Below are positions 25,593 through 34,395 of a DNA stretch of 64,000 nt, one piece after another. The stretch comes from an uncultured Mycoplasmatota bacterium (GTDB lineage: Bacteria > Bacillota_I > Bacilli_A > RF39 > UBA660). The notes beneath the pieces are model-generated. The model saw nothing but the letters and a program-made list of their open reading frames with translations, did no database searches and was not told where the DNA came from. A program made the position numbers and the translations under genes. The stretch spans positions 1 to 64,000 of the forward strand of contig URZY01000005.1 in assembly GCA_900552495.1 (NCBI GenBank), in the 5' to 3' direction. The stretch's first letter is position 1. Every line of letters starts with the position of its first letter.

Positions 25593-26157
25593 AAAGCTTC
25601 TTCACCTCTTCTGTTAAACTTGTATTTTGTGAATTATTTATTACAATATCATATTTTTCTTCATTGTAGTTTGTACTAGCGGTATCTCTTTGAAGAAAAT
25701 ATGCTTTGGTAATAGTGTCTTGCTGCCCACTACGATTAATAATGCGCATAAATCGCTCTTCTTGTGGAGCTTCGACCCAAATCTTTAAAGTACTTTGGTT
25801 AAAGTATTTTGTCTTTGGTAGAAGTACCCAATCTAGTAGAATGATTTTTTGAGAATTATTTTCAATAATAGTATCAATTATTTTTTCCATACTAGGCCAT
25901 GTAATATTGGTGAGTTTTTCCATCATTTGAGGATTTTTAAAAACTATTTGACCTAGTTTTTTTCTTTTTATAAGGTCATTATCGACGCAAGTTGCGGATA
26001 TTTCTGTTTTGATACGTTCCTTGATTTTTGGATACGTCAAGACTTGATGGGATATTTTATCCACATCTATGTGGAAAATGTTTTTATCATAACTTGCTAA
26101 AGTTTTGGCAATAGTTGTTTTTCCACTGCCACTCTTACCTACTAAAGAAATAAGCAT
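25567..26157 (-). CDS. coaE: Dephospho-CoA kinase
   Basis: The last step of coenzyme A synthesis. 196 residues with the P-loop LVGKSGSGKTTIAK at the N-terminus. HIDVDKISHQVL contains the catalytic aspartate region, IILLDWVLLPKT the substrate lid region, and ERFMRIINRSGQ the family's arginine block. The start is ATG 26157 (MLISLVGKSG), with GAGGTGAT upstream; the frame is open seven codons further. It overlaps coaD by 26 bases. Confidence 0.88.
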   Translation of the reverse strand: MLISLVGKSGSGKTTIAKTLASYDKNIFHIDVDKISHQVLTYPKIKERIKTEISATCVDNDLIKRKKLGQIVFKNPQMMEKLTNITWPSMEKIIDTIIENNSQKIILLDWVLLPKTKYFNQSTLKIWVEAPQEERFMRIINRSGQQDTITKAYFLQRDTASTNYNEEKYDIVINNSQNTSLTEEVKKLYEKSIISR

Positions 26158-26245
26158 TTGTATCACCTCTAATTGCATTATAATCTAATCTTTTATATAA
26201 TTAAAATATATATTATTTATGTTTATTATAACTGGAGGTTATCAT

Positions 26246-27142
26246 ATGAATATTAGTTTGGACTATTATAGAATTTTTTATGTTGTGGCCAAAACTGGTA
26301 ATATTACGAAAGCAGCTAATGAGTTGATGATTAGTCAGCCAGCCATCAGTAAATGTATTAAGCAGTTAGAAGAACAATTAGGTGGACAGTTATTTGTAAG
26401 AACAAAACATGGTGTAGTTTTGACAGAAGAAGGAAAAGAATTTTTTAATTATATAAAACAAGCTTTAGAATTTATTAGCAATGCAGAAAATAAATTTTCG
26501 GAAATGGTGCATTTAGAAACAGGTCTGATTAAAATTGGAATAAGCACGACATTAACAAAAAAGTTTTTAATGCCTTATTTAGAAATTTTTCATAAAAAAT
26601 ACCCAAAGATTAAAATTCAGCTGCAAACAGCTGTTGCCCAAGAACTATTCTCTTTACTACGACAAGGATTAGTTGATTTAGTTATTGTCAATTTACCAGT
26701 TATTGCTAATAACGATTTAGAAATTATTAAAGTTAAAAGTGTACAAGATTGTTTCATTGTTGGTGAAGAATATAAAGAATTAGTCGGAAAAAAGATTAAG
26801 TTAAACGAGTTGGTTAAATACCCTTTAATTTTGCAAGCACCAGGTTCAGTAACTCGGAGTTTTCTAGATAATTATGGGGCAAAAAATGGTATTTTATTTC
26901 AGCCAGACATGGTAATTGGTGGATTTAGTTTAGTGGTGGAATTTACGAGAATTGGTTTTGGTATTGGTTATACAACTGAAGATTACATTTTAGAAGAGTT
27001 AAATAAAAAACAAGTTTATAAGCTTGATGTGGAGCCTAATATTCCTAAAAGAGGAATAGGTCTTTGTACCCTTAAGAAAACTGTACCGAGCTTTTGTACA
27101 AAGAAATTGATAGAAATTATTTTAAAAAGCAATGAACAGTAG
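26246..27142 (+). CDS. LysR family transcriptional regulator
   Basis: 298 residues with the standard LysR plan: an N-terminal winged helix (about 1-60; YVVAKTGNITKAANELMISQPAISK is split here as VVAKTGNITKAANELM and ISQPAISKCIKQLE), a linker helix, and a two-lobed effector domain (about 90-290). The effector is unknown. ATG 26246 has GGAGG seven bases upstream. It is divergent from coaE and followed by a GNAT and an SDR gene that it might control. Confidence 0.9.
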   Translation: MNISLDYYRIFYVVAKTGNITKAANELMISQPAISKCIKQLEEQLGGQLFVRTKHGVVLTEEGKEFFNYIKQALEFISNAENKFSEMVHLETGLIKIGISTTLTKKFLMPYLEIFHKKYPKIKIQLQTAVAQELFSLLRQGLVDLVIVNLPVIANNDLEIIKVKSVQDCFIVGEEYKELVGKKIKLNELVKYPLILQAPGSVTRSFLDNYGAKNGILFQPDMVIGGFSLVVEFTRIGFGIGYTTEDYILEELNKKQVYKLDVEPNIPKRGIGLCTLKKTVPSFCTKKLIEIILKSNEQ

Positions 27143-27204
27143 ACTTATTTAGGTACTTTAATACAATGGTGTGATATAATTTTTTTTAGAAAGGATGTAG
27201 TTAA

Positions 27205-27663
27205 ATGAAAATTATTAAAGTTGAAGATAGAAATAGAAAATTAATAGAGATACTTCTTAATATATGGGAAGATTCAGTTAGAGCAACACATCTATTTTTA
27301 GCGAGTAAAGATATTGATAAAATAAAAGAGTATGTACCTCAGGCATTAGAGAATGTCGAAAAACTAGTAGTCTTAGAGAATGATGCTAGCGAATTAGTAG
27401 CGTTTATGGGGGTACAGGATAAAAAAATAGAAATGCTATTTATAAAGAATAGCGAACGTGGAAAAGGTTTGGGAAAACAATTAATAAAATATGGTATTAA
27501 AAAATATGGCATAAATGAAGTAGCAGTTAACGAGCAAAATCCTATGGCTAAAGGCTTTTATGAACATGTAGGATTTAGGGTTTATAAGAGAACTGAACTT
27601 GATGAGCAAGGTGATCCATTCCCTATTTTATATATGAAATTAGAAAAAGAAAACAAATATTAG
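27205..27663 (+). CDS. GNAT family N-acetyltransferase
   Basis: 152 residues. The acetyl-CoA pyrophosphate loop is NSERGKGLGKQLI (about 89-101), followed by VNEQNPMAKGFYEHVGF, the typical late GNAT motif. The early WEDSVRATHLFL resembles YiiD/ElaA-like acetyltransferases. The substrate is not predictable. It starts a three-gene run with the SDR and flavin reductase-rubredoxin genes (11-base and one-base junctions). Confidence 0.85.
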   Translation: MKIIKVEDRNRKLIEILLNIWEDSVRATHLFLASKDIDKIKEYVPQALENVEKLVVLENDASELVAFMGVQDKKIEMLFIKNSERGKGLGKQLIKYGIKKYGINEVAVNEQNPMAKGFYEHVGFRVYKRTELDEQGDPFPILYMKLEKENKY

Positions 27664-27674
27664 GAGGTGTTAAA

Positions 27675-28412
27675 GTGTTAGAAGGAAAAGTAGCAGTTAT
27701 TACAGGAGGAACAAGAGGAATTGGTTTTGAAACAGTTAAAGTATTTAAAGAAAATCACGCGAAGGTTATTCTATTTGGTTCAAAAAAAGAGTCAGTAGAA
27801 AAAGCTATTCTCTTGTTAAAGGAAGAAGGGCTAGAAGTTGAAGGATATTATCCTAATTTGAGTGATTATGAAGACATTGAAAAAACAATGGCAGAAATCA
27901 TAAAGAAATATAAGAAAATTGATATTCTTATAAATAATGCTGGCATTTCAGCAAATAAAAAAATTGAAGAAACTACGGTGGAAGACTTTGAAAAAATAAT
28001 GAAAATAAATGTGAATGCTGTCTTTAATATGACGAAAGCAGTTGTTCCTTATATGAAAAAGAATAATGGTGGTGTAATATTGAATACTAGTTCTATGGTT
28101 AGTATTTATGGCCAACCAGCAGGAGTTGGATATCCAGCTAGTAAATTTGCTGTTAATGGAATTACAAAGTCGTTGGCAAGAGAATTAGCTCCGTTTAATA
28201 TTAGAGTTAATGCAGTAGCGCCCGGTATTACAAAAACGGATATGGTGGCAAGCCTTCCAAAAGAACAAATTGAACCACTTATTAAAACAATCCCACTAGG
28301 AAGGATTGGGGAAACTAGAGATATTGCAAATGCTTTTTTGTTTTTAGCAAGCGATATGTCCAGTTATGTTACAGGAAATATTTTATCAGTTGATGGAGGT
28401 GCTAGGAGTTAA
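27675..28412 (+). CDS. Short-chain dehydrogenase/reductase (FabG-like)
   Basis: 245 residues with classical SDR motifs: ITGGTRGIGFE for the cofactor, ILINNAGISA, the catalytic serine in LNTSSMVSIYG, YPASK with the Tyr-Lys pair, and VNAVAPGITKTDM. The C-terminus SYVTGNILSVDGGARS is typical of 3-oxoacyl-ACP reductase-like proteins. It is a FabG homologue, but the genes around it are not fatty-acid genes, so the substrate may differ. GTG start after AGGAGGTG. Its stop overlaps the next ATG by one base. Confidence 0.88.
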   Translation: MLEGKVAVITGGTRGIGFETVKVFKENHAKVILFGSKKESVEKAILLLKEEGLEVEGYYPNLSDYEDIEKTMAEIIKKYKKIDILINNAGISANKKIEETTVEDFEKIMKINVNAVFNMTKAVVPYMKKNNGGVILNTSSMVSIYGQPAGVGYPASKFAVNGITKSLARELAPFNIRVNAVAPGITKTDMVASLPKEQIEPLIKTIPLGRIGETRDIANAFLFLASDMSSYVTGNILSVDGGARS

Positions 28413-29011
28413 TGAGAAATAGTAATATTACAAAAAAAATTACTCAAGGAATGTATGTATTAACTAGTCAAGGCGGAGGTTGTGTTGTAGATGCTGTTTC
28501 ACAAATAAGTTCGGGGGATAAACCGTTGATTTCAGTTGCAGTTATGAAAAAGAATTACACTAATGAACTTTTACATAAAAATAGAACTTTTGCTCTATCA
28601 GTTTTAGGAATGAAGGCTAATCCGGAAATTATAAAAACCTTTGGTTTTAATTCGATGCGAGAGATGAATAAATTCGAAAAAGTAAAAACAAATCAGGTTA
28701 TGGGTGTGCCTGTAATTGCGGATTCATTAGGGTACATGGTATGCGAAATAATTGATGTAATTGAAAATGATACGCATACTTTATTTATTGGAGAGCTTGT
28801 TGAGGGTGATGTGTATGACGATCAGGAAGCAATGAGCTATGGATATTATCAAGAGCATAAAGAAGAATTGATGAAAGTAACTACTGCCAAAGGAAAGACA
28901 GCTTGGATATGTACTCTATGTGGATATGTTTATTATGGTGAAACTCTTCCAGAAGATTTTAAATGTCCGATATGTGGTGCGGGAGTTGATTTCTTCCAAA
29001 AGAAAGATTGA
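28412..29011 (+). CDS. Flavin reductase domain fused to rubredoxin
   Basis: 199 residues. Residues 1-150 form a flavin-reductase-like FMN-binding domain (TQGMYVLTSQGGG near the start, then SVAVMKKNYT). Residues 160-199 are a rubredoxin: WICTLCGYVYYG and FKCPICGAG supply four cysteines for one iron. Such fusions (high-molecular-weight rubredoxin) pass electrons in oxygen- and NO-detoxification pathways of anaerobes. It ends in a strong terminator. Confidence 0.9.
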   Translation: MRNSNITKKITQGMYVLTSQGGGCVVDAVSQISSGDKPLISVAVMKKNYTNELLHKNRTFALSVLGMKANPEIIKTFGFNSMREMNKFEKVKTNQVMGVPVIADSLGYMVCEIIDVIENDTHTLFIGELVEGDVYDDQEAMSYGYYQEHKEELMKVTTAKGKTAWICTLCGYVYYGETLPEDFKCPICGAGVDFFQKKD

Positions 29012-29061
29012 ATAAAAAAATTTAACAATTCTGGCGTTGGACAATTAGGAAATAATAAGCT

Positions 29062-29091
29062 ACTAGTCTAAGTATATAAGACTAGTTTTTT
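29062..29091 (+). terminator. Terminator after the rubredoxin gene
   Basis: ACTAGTCT (29062-29069) and AGACTAGT (29079-29086), then TTTTT. Confidence 0.85.
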
Positions 29092-29182
29092 ACTTATATG
29101 GACAGTTAATAATAGCACATCTATTTATTTTTAGTAATAAAGGAATAGTATCTGTGATATACTCATGATAGGGTGATGGAAT

Positions 29183-30115
29183 ATGAAACGTGTTGAATTA
29201 CATTTACATTTAGATGGTTCATTGGATGTAGGATATGCAACGAAGCTAGTCGGTAGAGATGCAACGAAAGATATGGTTAGTAAAAATGATAAAAGCTTAA
29301 AAGAATATTTGGAAAAGTTTAATTTACCTGGAAAACTTCTTTCAGAATACGATGACATAGTAGAATTTGCTTATTTACTAGGAAAAAGTTTAGAAAATGA
29401 TGGAGTTATTTATGCTGAGATTAGATTTTGTCCTTTATTCCATAATAAAAAAATCTCTGTTGATAGAGTTATTACCGGTATTCGCGTTGGCTTAGCAAAG
29501 GTCCCTACGATTAAAACAAATTTAATATTTTGTATGATGAGGCATTTTTCACTTCAAGAGAACTTGGAAATTTTAAATCTTGCGAAAAAATATTGGAACA
29601 ATGGATGTTGTGGAGTCGATTTGGCTGGAGATGAAGCAGCATTTCGAACGGAGAGTTTTAAAACATTATTTGAGAAAGTGCGTCAGAGTAATATTCCTTA
29701 CACGATTCATGCTGGAGAAGCTGATGGAGCAAGCAGTGTTTGGGCAGCAGTAAGATTTGGTGCTAAAAGAATTGGTCATGGTTTTAAAAGCATTCAAGAT
29801 GAAGCTCTAATTAAAGAGATTGTGGACAAGAAAATTGTGCTAGAAATTTGTCCAAAAAGCAACTTGGATACTGGTAATGTTTTAAAGATTACGGAGCATC
29901 CTATAAAGGACTTAGTTGCTGCTGGAGTAAAAGTTTGTATTAATACGGATAATCGAACGGTATCAGAAACTTCGCTCTCTAATGAAGAAACTCTGTTGCA
30001 TGAAGCATTTGGTTGGGGAGAAAAAGAGTTCTTAGAATTTAATTTGAATGCGATTGAAGCAGCGTTCTTATCCGAAGAAGAAAAACAAGAATTAAGGAAA
30101 AAACTCGTTAATTAG
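29183..30115 (+). CDS. add: Adenosine deaminase
   Basis: 310 residues. Converts adenosine to inosine in purine salvage. The metal ligands and catalytic residues are visible in order: ELHLHLDGSLD, then YTIHAGEADGA, AKRIGHGFKS and CINTDNRTVS. This is the standard ADA pattern, with slightly short family length (about 330). ATG after GGGTGAT, and a TATACT -10 element about 25 bases earlier. Confidence 0.93.
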   Translation: MKRVELHLHLDGSLDVGYATKLVGRDATKDMVSKNDKSLKEYLEKFNLPGKLLSEYDDIVEFAYLLGKSLENDGVIYAEIRFCPLFHNKKISVDRVITGIRVGLAKVPTIKTNLIFCMMRHFSLQENLEILNLAKKYWNNGCCGVDLAGDEAAFRTESFKTLFEKVRQSNIPYTIHAGEADGASSVWAAVRFGAKRIGHGFKSIQDEALIKEIVDKKIVLEICPKSNLDTGNVLKITEHPIKDLVAAGVKVCINTDNRTVSETSLSNEETLLHEAFGWGEKEFLEFNLNAIEAAFLSEEEKQELRKKLVN

Positions 30116-30124
30116 TTTTTTCTT
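30098..30124 (+). terminator. Possible A/T-rich terminator after add
   Basis: AAAAAACT and AGTTTTTT pair across an eight-base loop overlapping the stop codon, then TTC. Confidence 0.45.
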
Positions 30125-30159
30125 TTTATTTATGATAAAATAATGGAGAGGTAATGGTT

Positions 30160-31053
30160 ATGGATATATTAAAAGAATGTAGATTGTGCCCAAGAAATTG
30201 TTTAGTCAATAGATATGAGGGAGTTGGTATTTGTGGTGCTTCCGCAAAAATTAAGGTATCTCATTATAGTTTACACCATTGGGAAGAACCGGTTATTTCT
30301 GGTAATAATGGTAGTGGTACGGTATTTTTCTCTCATTGTAATTTGAAATGTATTTTTTGTCAGAATAAGAAAATTAGTACTTTGGGATATGGGAAGGAAA
30401 TTGGTCCAGCACGACTTAGAAGCATTTTTTTGGAATTACAAGAAAAAGGTGCTCATAATATTAATTTAGTAACGCCAACACATTTTGTGCCACAAATTGC
30501 GAAAGTTTTAAGGAAAATACGACCACAAGAACTAAAGATTCCCATTGTTTATAATACCAGTAGTTATGAATGGCCAAGGACTATTTCCATGATGGAAGGA
30601 TTAGTTGATATATATTTAGCCGATTTGAAGTACTTTGACTCGGAGCTAGGAGAAAACTATTCTAATTGTAGGGATTATTTTGAAATAGCTAGTCAGGCAA
30701 TTGCAGCTATGTATGAACAAGTTGGGCAGGCAGTTATTGGAGATGATGGCTTAATGAAACGTGGTGTCATTGTTCGAGTACTAATATTGCCAGGTCATAA
30801 GGAAGATGCAAAGAAAATAATTGAGTATTTATATAAAACTTATGGTGATGGCATTTATATAAGTATAATGAATCAATATACACCAGTTACTAAGACATTG
30901 AAATATCCAAATCTTAATTGGACAGTTACAGAAGGTGAATATAATGATGTGGTTGATTTTGCATGTGATTTAGGTGTTACAAAAGCATTTATTCAAGAGG
31001 GGGAGACATGTTTAGAAAGTTTTATTCCAAACTTTGATTGTAAAAATGTTTAA
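30160..31053 (+). CDS. Radical SAM protein, PflX-like (COG1313)
   Basis: 297 residues. An N-terminal cysteine cluster (CRLCPRNCLVNRYEG, then GICGA) precedes the radical SAM motif CNLKCIFCQN (about residue 66), which binds a 4Fe-4S cluster and SAM. VTPTHFVPQI and RVLILPGHKEDAKKII are family blocks. The proteins are annotated as pyruvate-formate-lyase-activating-like, but no glycyl radical enzyme gene is near. ATG 30160 fits GGAGAGG better than ATG 30154. Confidence 0.85.
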   Translation: MDILKECRLCPRNCLVNRYEGVGICGASAKIKVSHYSLHHWEEPVISGNNGSGTVFFSHCNLKCIFCQNKKISTLGYGKEIGPARLRSIFLELQEKGAHNINLVTPTHFVPQIAKVLRKIRPQELKIPIVYNTSSYEWPRTISMMEGLVDIYLADLKYFDSELGENYSNCRDYFEIASQAIAAMYEQVGQAVIGDDGLMKRGVIVRVLILPGHKEDAKKIIEYLYKTYGDGIYISIMNQYTPVTKTLKYPNLNWTVTEGEYNDVVDFACDLGVTKAFIQEGETCLESFIPNFDCKNV

Positions 31054-31131
31054 TTTAAAATAAACTACTAGTGATAATTAAAACACTTAGTTAATTAATA
31101 AAATTTATGATAAGAAAGGTAGGTTTAATAA

Positions 31132-31389
31132 ATGAAAGGTTTTAGATTGAATCCAGATAAGAAATATGTGGATATTATTATGAATGGTTTAGAAAGAAAG
31201 AACGGTCATTGTCCGTGTAGATTGGAAGATAATGAAACAACACTTTGTCCATGTGATGAATTTGTGAGTGAAGGAATTTGCAAATGTAAATTATATATTC
31301 CGTTTGAGGAAGCAGAGGAAATTATACGAAAAAAAGGTTTAGATAAAGAATCTAATGAAAATATAAAAATGGAGAAAAAAGAGGACTAA
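31132..31389 (+). CDS. Ferredoxin-thioredoxin reductase catalytic subunit-like protein
   Basis: 85 residues with the cysteine pattern of FTR beta chains: CPCRL, then LCPCDEFV and CKCKLYIPFE. In plants and some anaerobes FTR uses a 4Fe-4S cluster next to a disulfide to reduce thioredoxin. No variable FTR subunit is visible. It lies between the PflX-like protein and a secreted thioredoxin-like protein, which supports a thiol-redox role. Confidence 0.8.
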   Translation: MKGFRLNPDKKYVDIIMNGLERKNGHCPCRLEDNETTLCPCDEFVSEGICKCKLYIPFEEAEEIIRKKGLDKESNENIKMEKKED

Positions 31390-31408
31390 CTAATTTGTTA
31401 GTCTTTTT
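31384..31408 (+). terminator. Terminator after the FTR-like gene
   Basis: GACTAAC (31384-31390) and GTTAGTC (31397-31403), then TTTTT. Confidence 0.85.
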
Positions 31409-31560
31409 TCTGCGGAAAAATAATTAGAATTATTTTTTAGTTGAGTTAATAATTAAAAATGTGAAAATAAGATGAAATTTGCTTGTTTAGGAGTAATTCT
31501 TGGTGATTTTATTTTCTATTTTTTTATTTTGTGATATTATTATTTTAGGAGGTTATAAAG

Positions 31561-32124
31561 ATGAAAAAAATTAAATTTCTTTTAGTGGCTTTAGTTGCAA
31601 TATTGGTTTTACCATTTGGGGTATTAGCAGAAGATACAACTACAGGCACTGAGGAGACAGATAAAGCTGTTAATTTATATTTTTTCCATGGTGATGGATG
31701 CCCACACTGTGAAGAAGCTCAAGAATGGTTTGATGAAATTGAAGCAGAATACGGAGATAAATTTAACGTTGTTGCATATGAGGTTTGGAATAGTCAAGAA
31801 AATAGTGAACTAATGACAGCTGTTGCCGAAGTTAGGGGTGAGACAGCCGATGGTGTTCCTTACATCATCGTAGGAAATCAATCTTGGAGTGGTTTTGATG
31901 AAGCTTATAAAGAAACTATTTTGGAGAAGATTGAGTCAGAATATGAATTGGACGCTGATGAAAGATATGACATTATGAACTATGTAGATAAAGAAGGAAT
32001 GCCTGCTTTTTATGATAGTGATGAATCTTCTACTGGTCGTGATGTATTAATTTTAATCTTAATTTTGGCTGCTGGTGGAGCAGTTGTGGCTGGAGTAATG
32101 GCCGCTAGAAAGAACACTAATTAG
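31561..32124 (+). CDS. Secreted thioredoxin-like protein with C-terminal membrane anchor
   Basis: 187 residues. A signal peptide (KKIKFLLVALVAILVLPFGVLA) occupies residues 2-23. The thioredoxin-like domain has FFHGDGCPHCEEAQEWF, a CxxC of sequence CPHC (about 46-49), and the cis-proline region DGVPYIIVG. A single membrane helix (VLILILILAAGGAVVAGVMA) near residues 160-180 anchors it outside. It likely acts on disulfides at the cell surface. It carries its own GGAGG site and terminator. Confidence 0.82.
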   Translation: MKKIKFLLVALVAILVLPFGVLAEDTTTGTEETDKAVNLYFFHGDGCPHCEEAQEWFDEIEAEYGDKFNVVAYEVWNSQENSELMTAVAEVRGETADGVPYIIVGNQSWSGFDEAYKETILEKIESEYELDADERYDIMNYVDKEGMPAFYDSDESSTGRDVLILILILAAGGAVVAGVMAARKNTN

Positions 32125-32164
32125 AAACAGTTTGATTATAATTGAAAAAATTATAGAGATAAAA

Positions 32165-32226
32165 AAAAGAAGAGGTTTAGGCTGGCTTAGATTGAGTAGG
32201 TTATAATTATCCTCTTTCTTTTTTTA
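32165..32226 (+). terminator. Long-loop terminator
   Basis: AAAGAAGAGG (32165-32174) pairs with CCTCTTTCTTT (32210-32220), then a T run. The loop is about 35 bases. Confidence 0.6.
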
Positions 32227-32286
32227 TAGAAAGCAATAATTCTTTATATGTAACAAAAAAGATTAGAGTTTATATTCTCTAGTCTT

Positions 32287-32400
32287 TTAATTTGGTAGTA
32301 TTAATTGTTGGCCTACTGTTAAGAGGTTGTTAGTTAGATTGTTTAGCTTTTTTATCTCGTCAACGGTCGAATTTGTAGCTTTGGCAATTGACCATAAGGT
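32287..32400 (-). pseudogene. Split amidase gene, piece 3 of 3 (end of the last LysM repeat)
   Basis: The minus strand encodes the second half of a LysM domain from TLWSIAKATNSTVDEI through LTVGQQLILPN and a stop at 32287. It has no start codon of its own. It continues exactly the truncated LysM at the end of piece 2 (TYTVQKGDTL...), whose frame is interrupted by the small serine-recombinase element. Joining at the shared GATAC core keeps the frame. Confidence 0.9.
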
Positions 32401-32403
32401 ATC
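32399..32403. repeat. Attachment core of the small element, left copy
   Basis: GATAC on the minus strand within GGAGATACC. The element side (CATAAAAAAAGTATC) is an imperfect mirror of the other end's GATACACTTTTTATG, consistent with a recombinase-bound dyad. Confidence 0.65.
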
Positions 32404-32417
32404 TCCCGATACTTTTT

Positions 32418-33974
32418 TTATGTGACATTTTTAAAATTAAAGATAATATCTATAGTTTTGTCTTGATAAATATAAATTTTTTCAACTAAATTTACTATTA
32501 ATTCTCTAGTTGGATTTTGAATTTTTAAAAATTTATCAATATATTTTTGTATTTTTATCATATTTATATTATTTAGTTGTTTATTTTTTAACATATTAAT
32601 ACTTTTTTTATTATTATCTATCTCGCATTTTATTTTTTTACTTATTCTTAAGTATTGTTCTTTGTTAATAATATTATTTAACATATCTAGGTAAGAACTA
32701 TCTAATTGTTCTATTAATTTATTATTGGTAATTTCTAAACTTTTAATTTTATTTTTTATTATTAAAGAATTATCTTTAATATTTATATTATTAATAAGTT
32801 CTTTTATTTTGTTTTGATTTAAATTTTTTGCATATACTTCTTTTATATTGTTTAAAATTACTTTTTGTAATTCTTCATAATTGTTTGTGTGAGTGGTGCA
32901 GACATGATATTTTGAATAAGTTCTATAATAATCACAAATAGTATAACTTCTACCTGTTTTATTTTGATGCCTTATTATTATACGATGTTTACAGTCTCCA
33001 CAATATAATAATCCATCTAATAAATAAAACCTTTTCTTTTCCGGTCTTTTAACATTTTTAGGCAATAAATTTTGGACATGTTTAAATACTTCTCTATCTA
33101 TAATCGCTTCATGAGTATTTTCTACTATAATGTAATCACTAGGATTGTTTTTAATAGTCTTTCTGAGTTTATAATTAATTTTTTTTGTTTTACCTTGAAC
33201 TGTATCACCAATATAAGTTCTATTAGTTAAAATTGATTTTATTGTAGTATCTACCCAACTACCAAATTGCTGTGAAATACATTTACTACTACACTTTTTA
33301 TTCCAAACGTAATTATAATAAGCAGATGGTGGCTTTATTTTTCTTTTTGTTAATTCTTGTGCAATATAATGACATGTATTACCTTTTAAAGCTAAATTAA
33401 ATATTGTTTTTACAACAATTGCTTGTTCTTCATTTACTATTAAATGATTCTTATTATTATAATCTTTTTTATATCCAAAAGGGCATCTTCCTGATACATA
33501 TAACCCTTCTTTCATACGTGAACGTAAACTACTTTTTACTTTTTTAGAAATATCTTTTGCATACATGTCATTAATTATTGCTTTAAAAGGTACAATGTCA
33601 TTATTAATATTGTCTAAAAAAGTATCTATGCCATCATTAATGGCTATATATCTAATGTTATTTTTAGGAAAATACTTTTCTATTAACTCTCCAGTTCCAA
33701 TGTAATCCCTACCTAATCTAGAGATATCCTTAGTAATTACCATATTAATTTTTTTCACTTTAATATCATCTATCATTCTTTTAAATGCCGGTCTATCAAA
33801 ATTTGTTCCAGAAAATCCATCATCAATATATTCCTCTACTACTTTATAGTTGTTTTCTTCAGCATATTGATTTAATAAACTTCTTTGACTGATAATACTA
33901 TCAGATTCTACATTTCCATTATCTCTCGATAATCTTATATAAATACCTACTTTAAATATTTTATTTTCTGTCAT
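32418..33974 (-). CDS. Large serine recombinase of the small element
   Basis: 518 residues. The catalytic resolvase domain (about 8-160) starts VGIYIRLSRDNG, with the nucleophile serine in IRLSRD. The recombinase domain (about 170-300) has PFGYKKDYNNKNHL and a CGDCKHR-type zinc ribbon with YYRTYSKYHVC (about 325-365). A coiled-coil region rich in Lys/Asn follows. Such enzymes (TndX/TnpX group) integrate and excise without a tyrosine intermediate. The ATG overlaps the upstream stop as TAATG, so it is translationally coupled. It is homologous to, but clearly different from, the one at 36252. Confidence 0.95.
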   Translation of the reverse strand: MTENKIFKVGIYIRLSRDNGNVESDSIISQRSLLNQYAEENNYKVVEEYIDDGFSGTNFDRPAFKRMIDDIKVKKINMVITKDISRLGRDYIGTGELIEKYFPKNNIRYIAINDGIDTFLDNINNDIVPFKAIINDMYAKDISKKVKSSLRSRMKEGLYVSGRCPFGYKKDYNNKNHLIVNEEQAIVVKTIFNLALKGNTCHYIAQELTKRKIKPPSAYYNYVWNKKCSSKCISQQFGSWVDTTIKSILTNRTYIGDTVQGKTKKINYKLRKTIKNNPSDYIIVENTHEAIIDREVFKHVQNLLPKNVKRPEKKRFYLLDGLLYCGDCKHRIIIRHQNKTGRSYTICDYYRTYSKYHVCTTHTNNYEELQKVILNNIKEVYAKNLNQNKIKELINNINIKDNSLIIKNKIKSLEITNNKLIEQLDSSYLDMLNNIINKEQYLRISKKIKCEIDNNKKSINMLKNKQLNNINMIKIQKYIDKFLKIQNPTRELIVNLVEKIYIYQDKTIDIIFNFKNVT

Positions 33975-34153
33975 TAACTACTAGTAATTTTCTCTTGGTA
34001 ATAATCACTATATGCTGATAAAAAATCTAATTCTGGATTACTATAGATATCATTAAAGTTTTTTTGTAATTCAATTTTTAACATTTCATTTACTATTTCA
34101 TTTAGAGACTTAGAATCATATTTAAATTTTAAATTAACCTTATATTTAATCAT
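33974..34153 (-). CDS. Small protein coupled to the recombinase
   Basis: 59 residues (MIKYKVNLKFKYD...), charged, no family recognised. Its stop codon overlaps the recombinase start by one base. In integrating elements such a gene can encode a recombination directionality factor or regulator, but nothing in the sequence proves it. GGAGGA lies ten bases before ATG 34153; the frame is open to 34171. Confidence 0.55.
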   Translation of the reverse strand: MIKYKVNLKFKYDSKSLNEIVNEMLKIELQKNFNDIYSNPELDFLSAYSDYYQEKITSS

Positions 34154-34276
34154 AACATTTAGTTCCTCCAATAAATTATATGTCTTTAAATTATTATTTA
34201 AATTATTTTTTTATTCTATGTAAACTCTTTGTTATGACTTTATAATATAAATTTAACTAATATATAGTTCTATCAT

Positions 34277-34311
34277 AAAAAAAGTTTAATAATTGGTTAA
34301 TTATTAAACTT
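34277..34311 (-). terminator. Perfect 13-bp hairpin terminator upstream of the recombinase pair
   Basis: AAGTTTAATAATT (34282-34294) and AATTATTAAACTT (34299-34311) with a four-base loop and a T run on the minus strand. It may insulate the recombinase from upstream transcription. Confidence 0.7.
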
Positions 34312-34348
34312 AATGTCTCTTGTTATATATTTTTTCTTATTGATAAAA

Positions 34349-34393
34349 AAAACATCCTATAAAATCTAATATAAATTAGAATTAGGATGATTT
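34349..34393. terminator. Terminator after the 152-residue gene
   Basis: CATCCTA and TAGGATG enclose an inner ATCTAAT/ATTAGAAT stem, with A and T runs on both sides. Confidence 0.75.
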
Positions 34394-34395
34394 TT

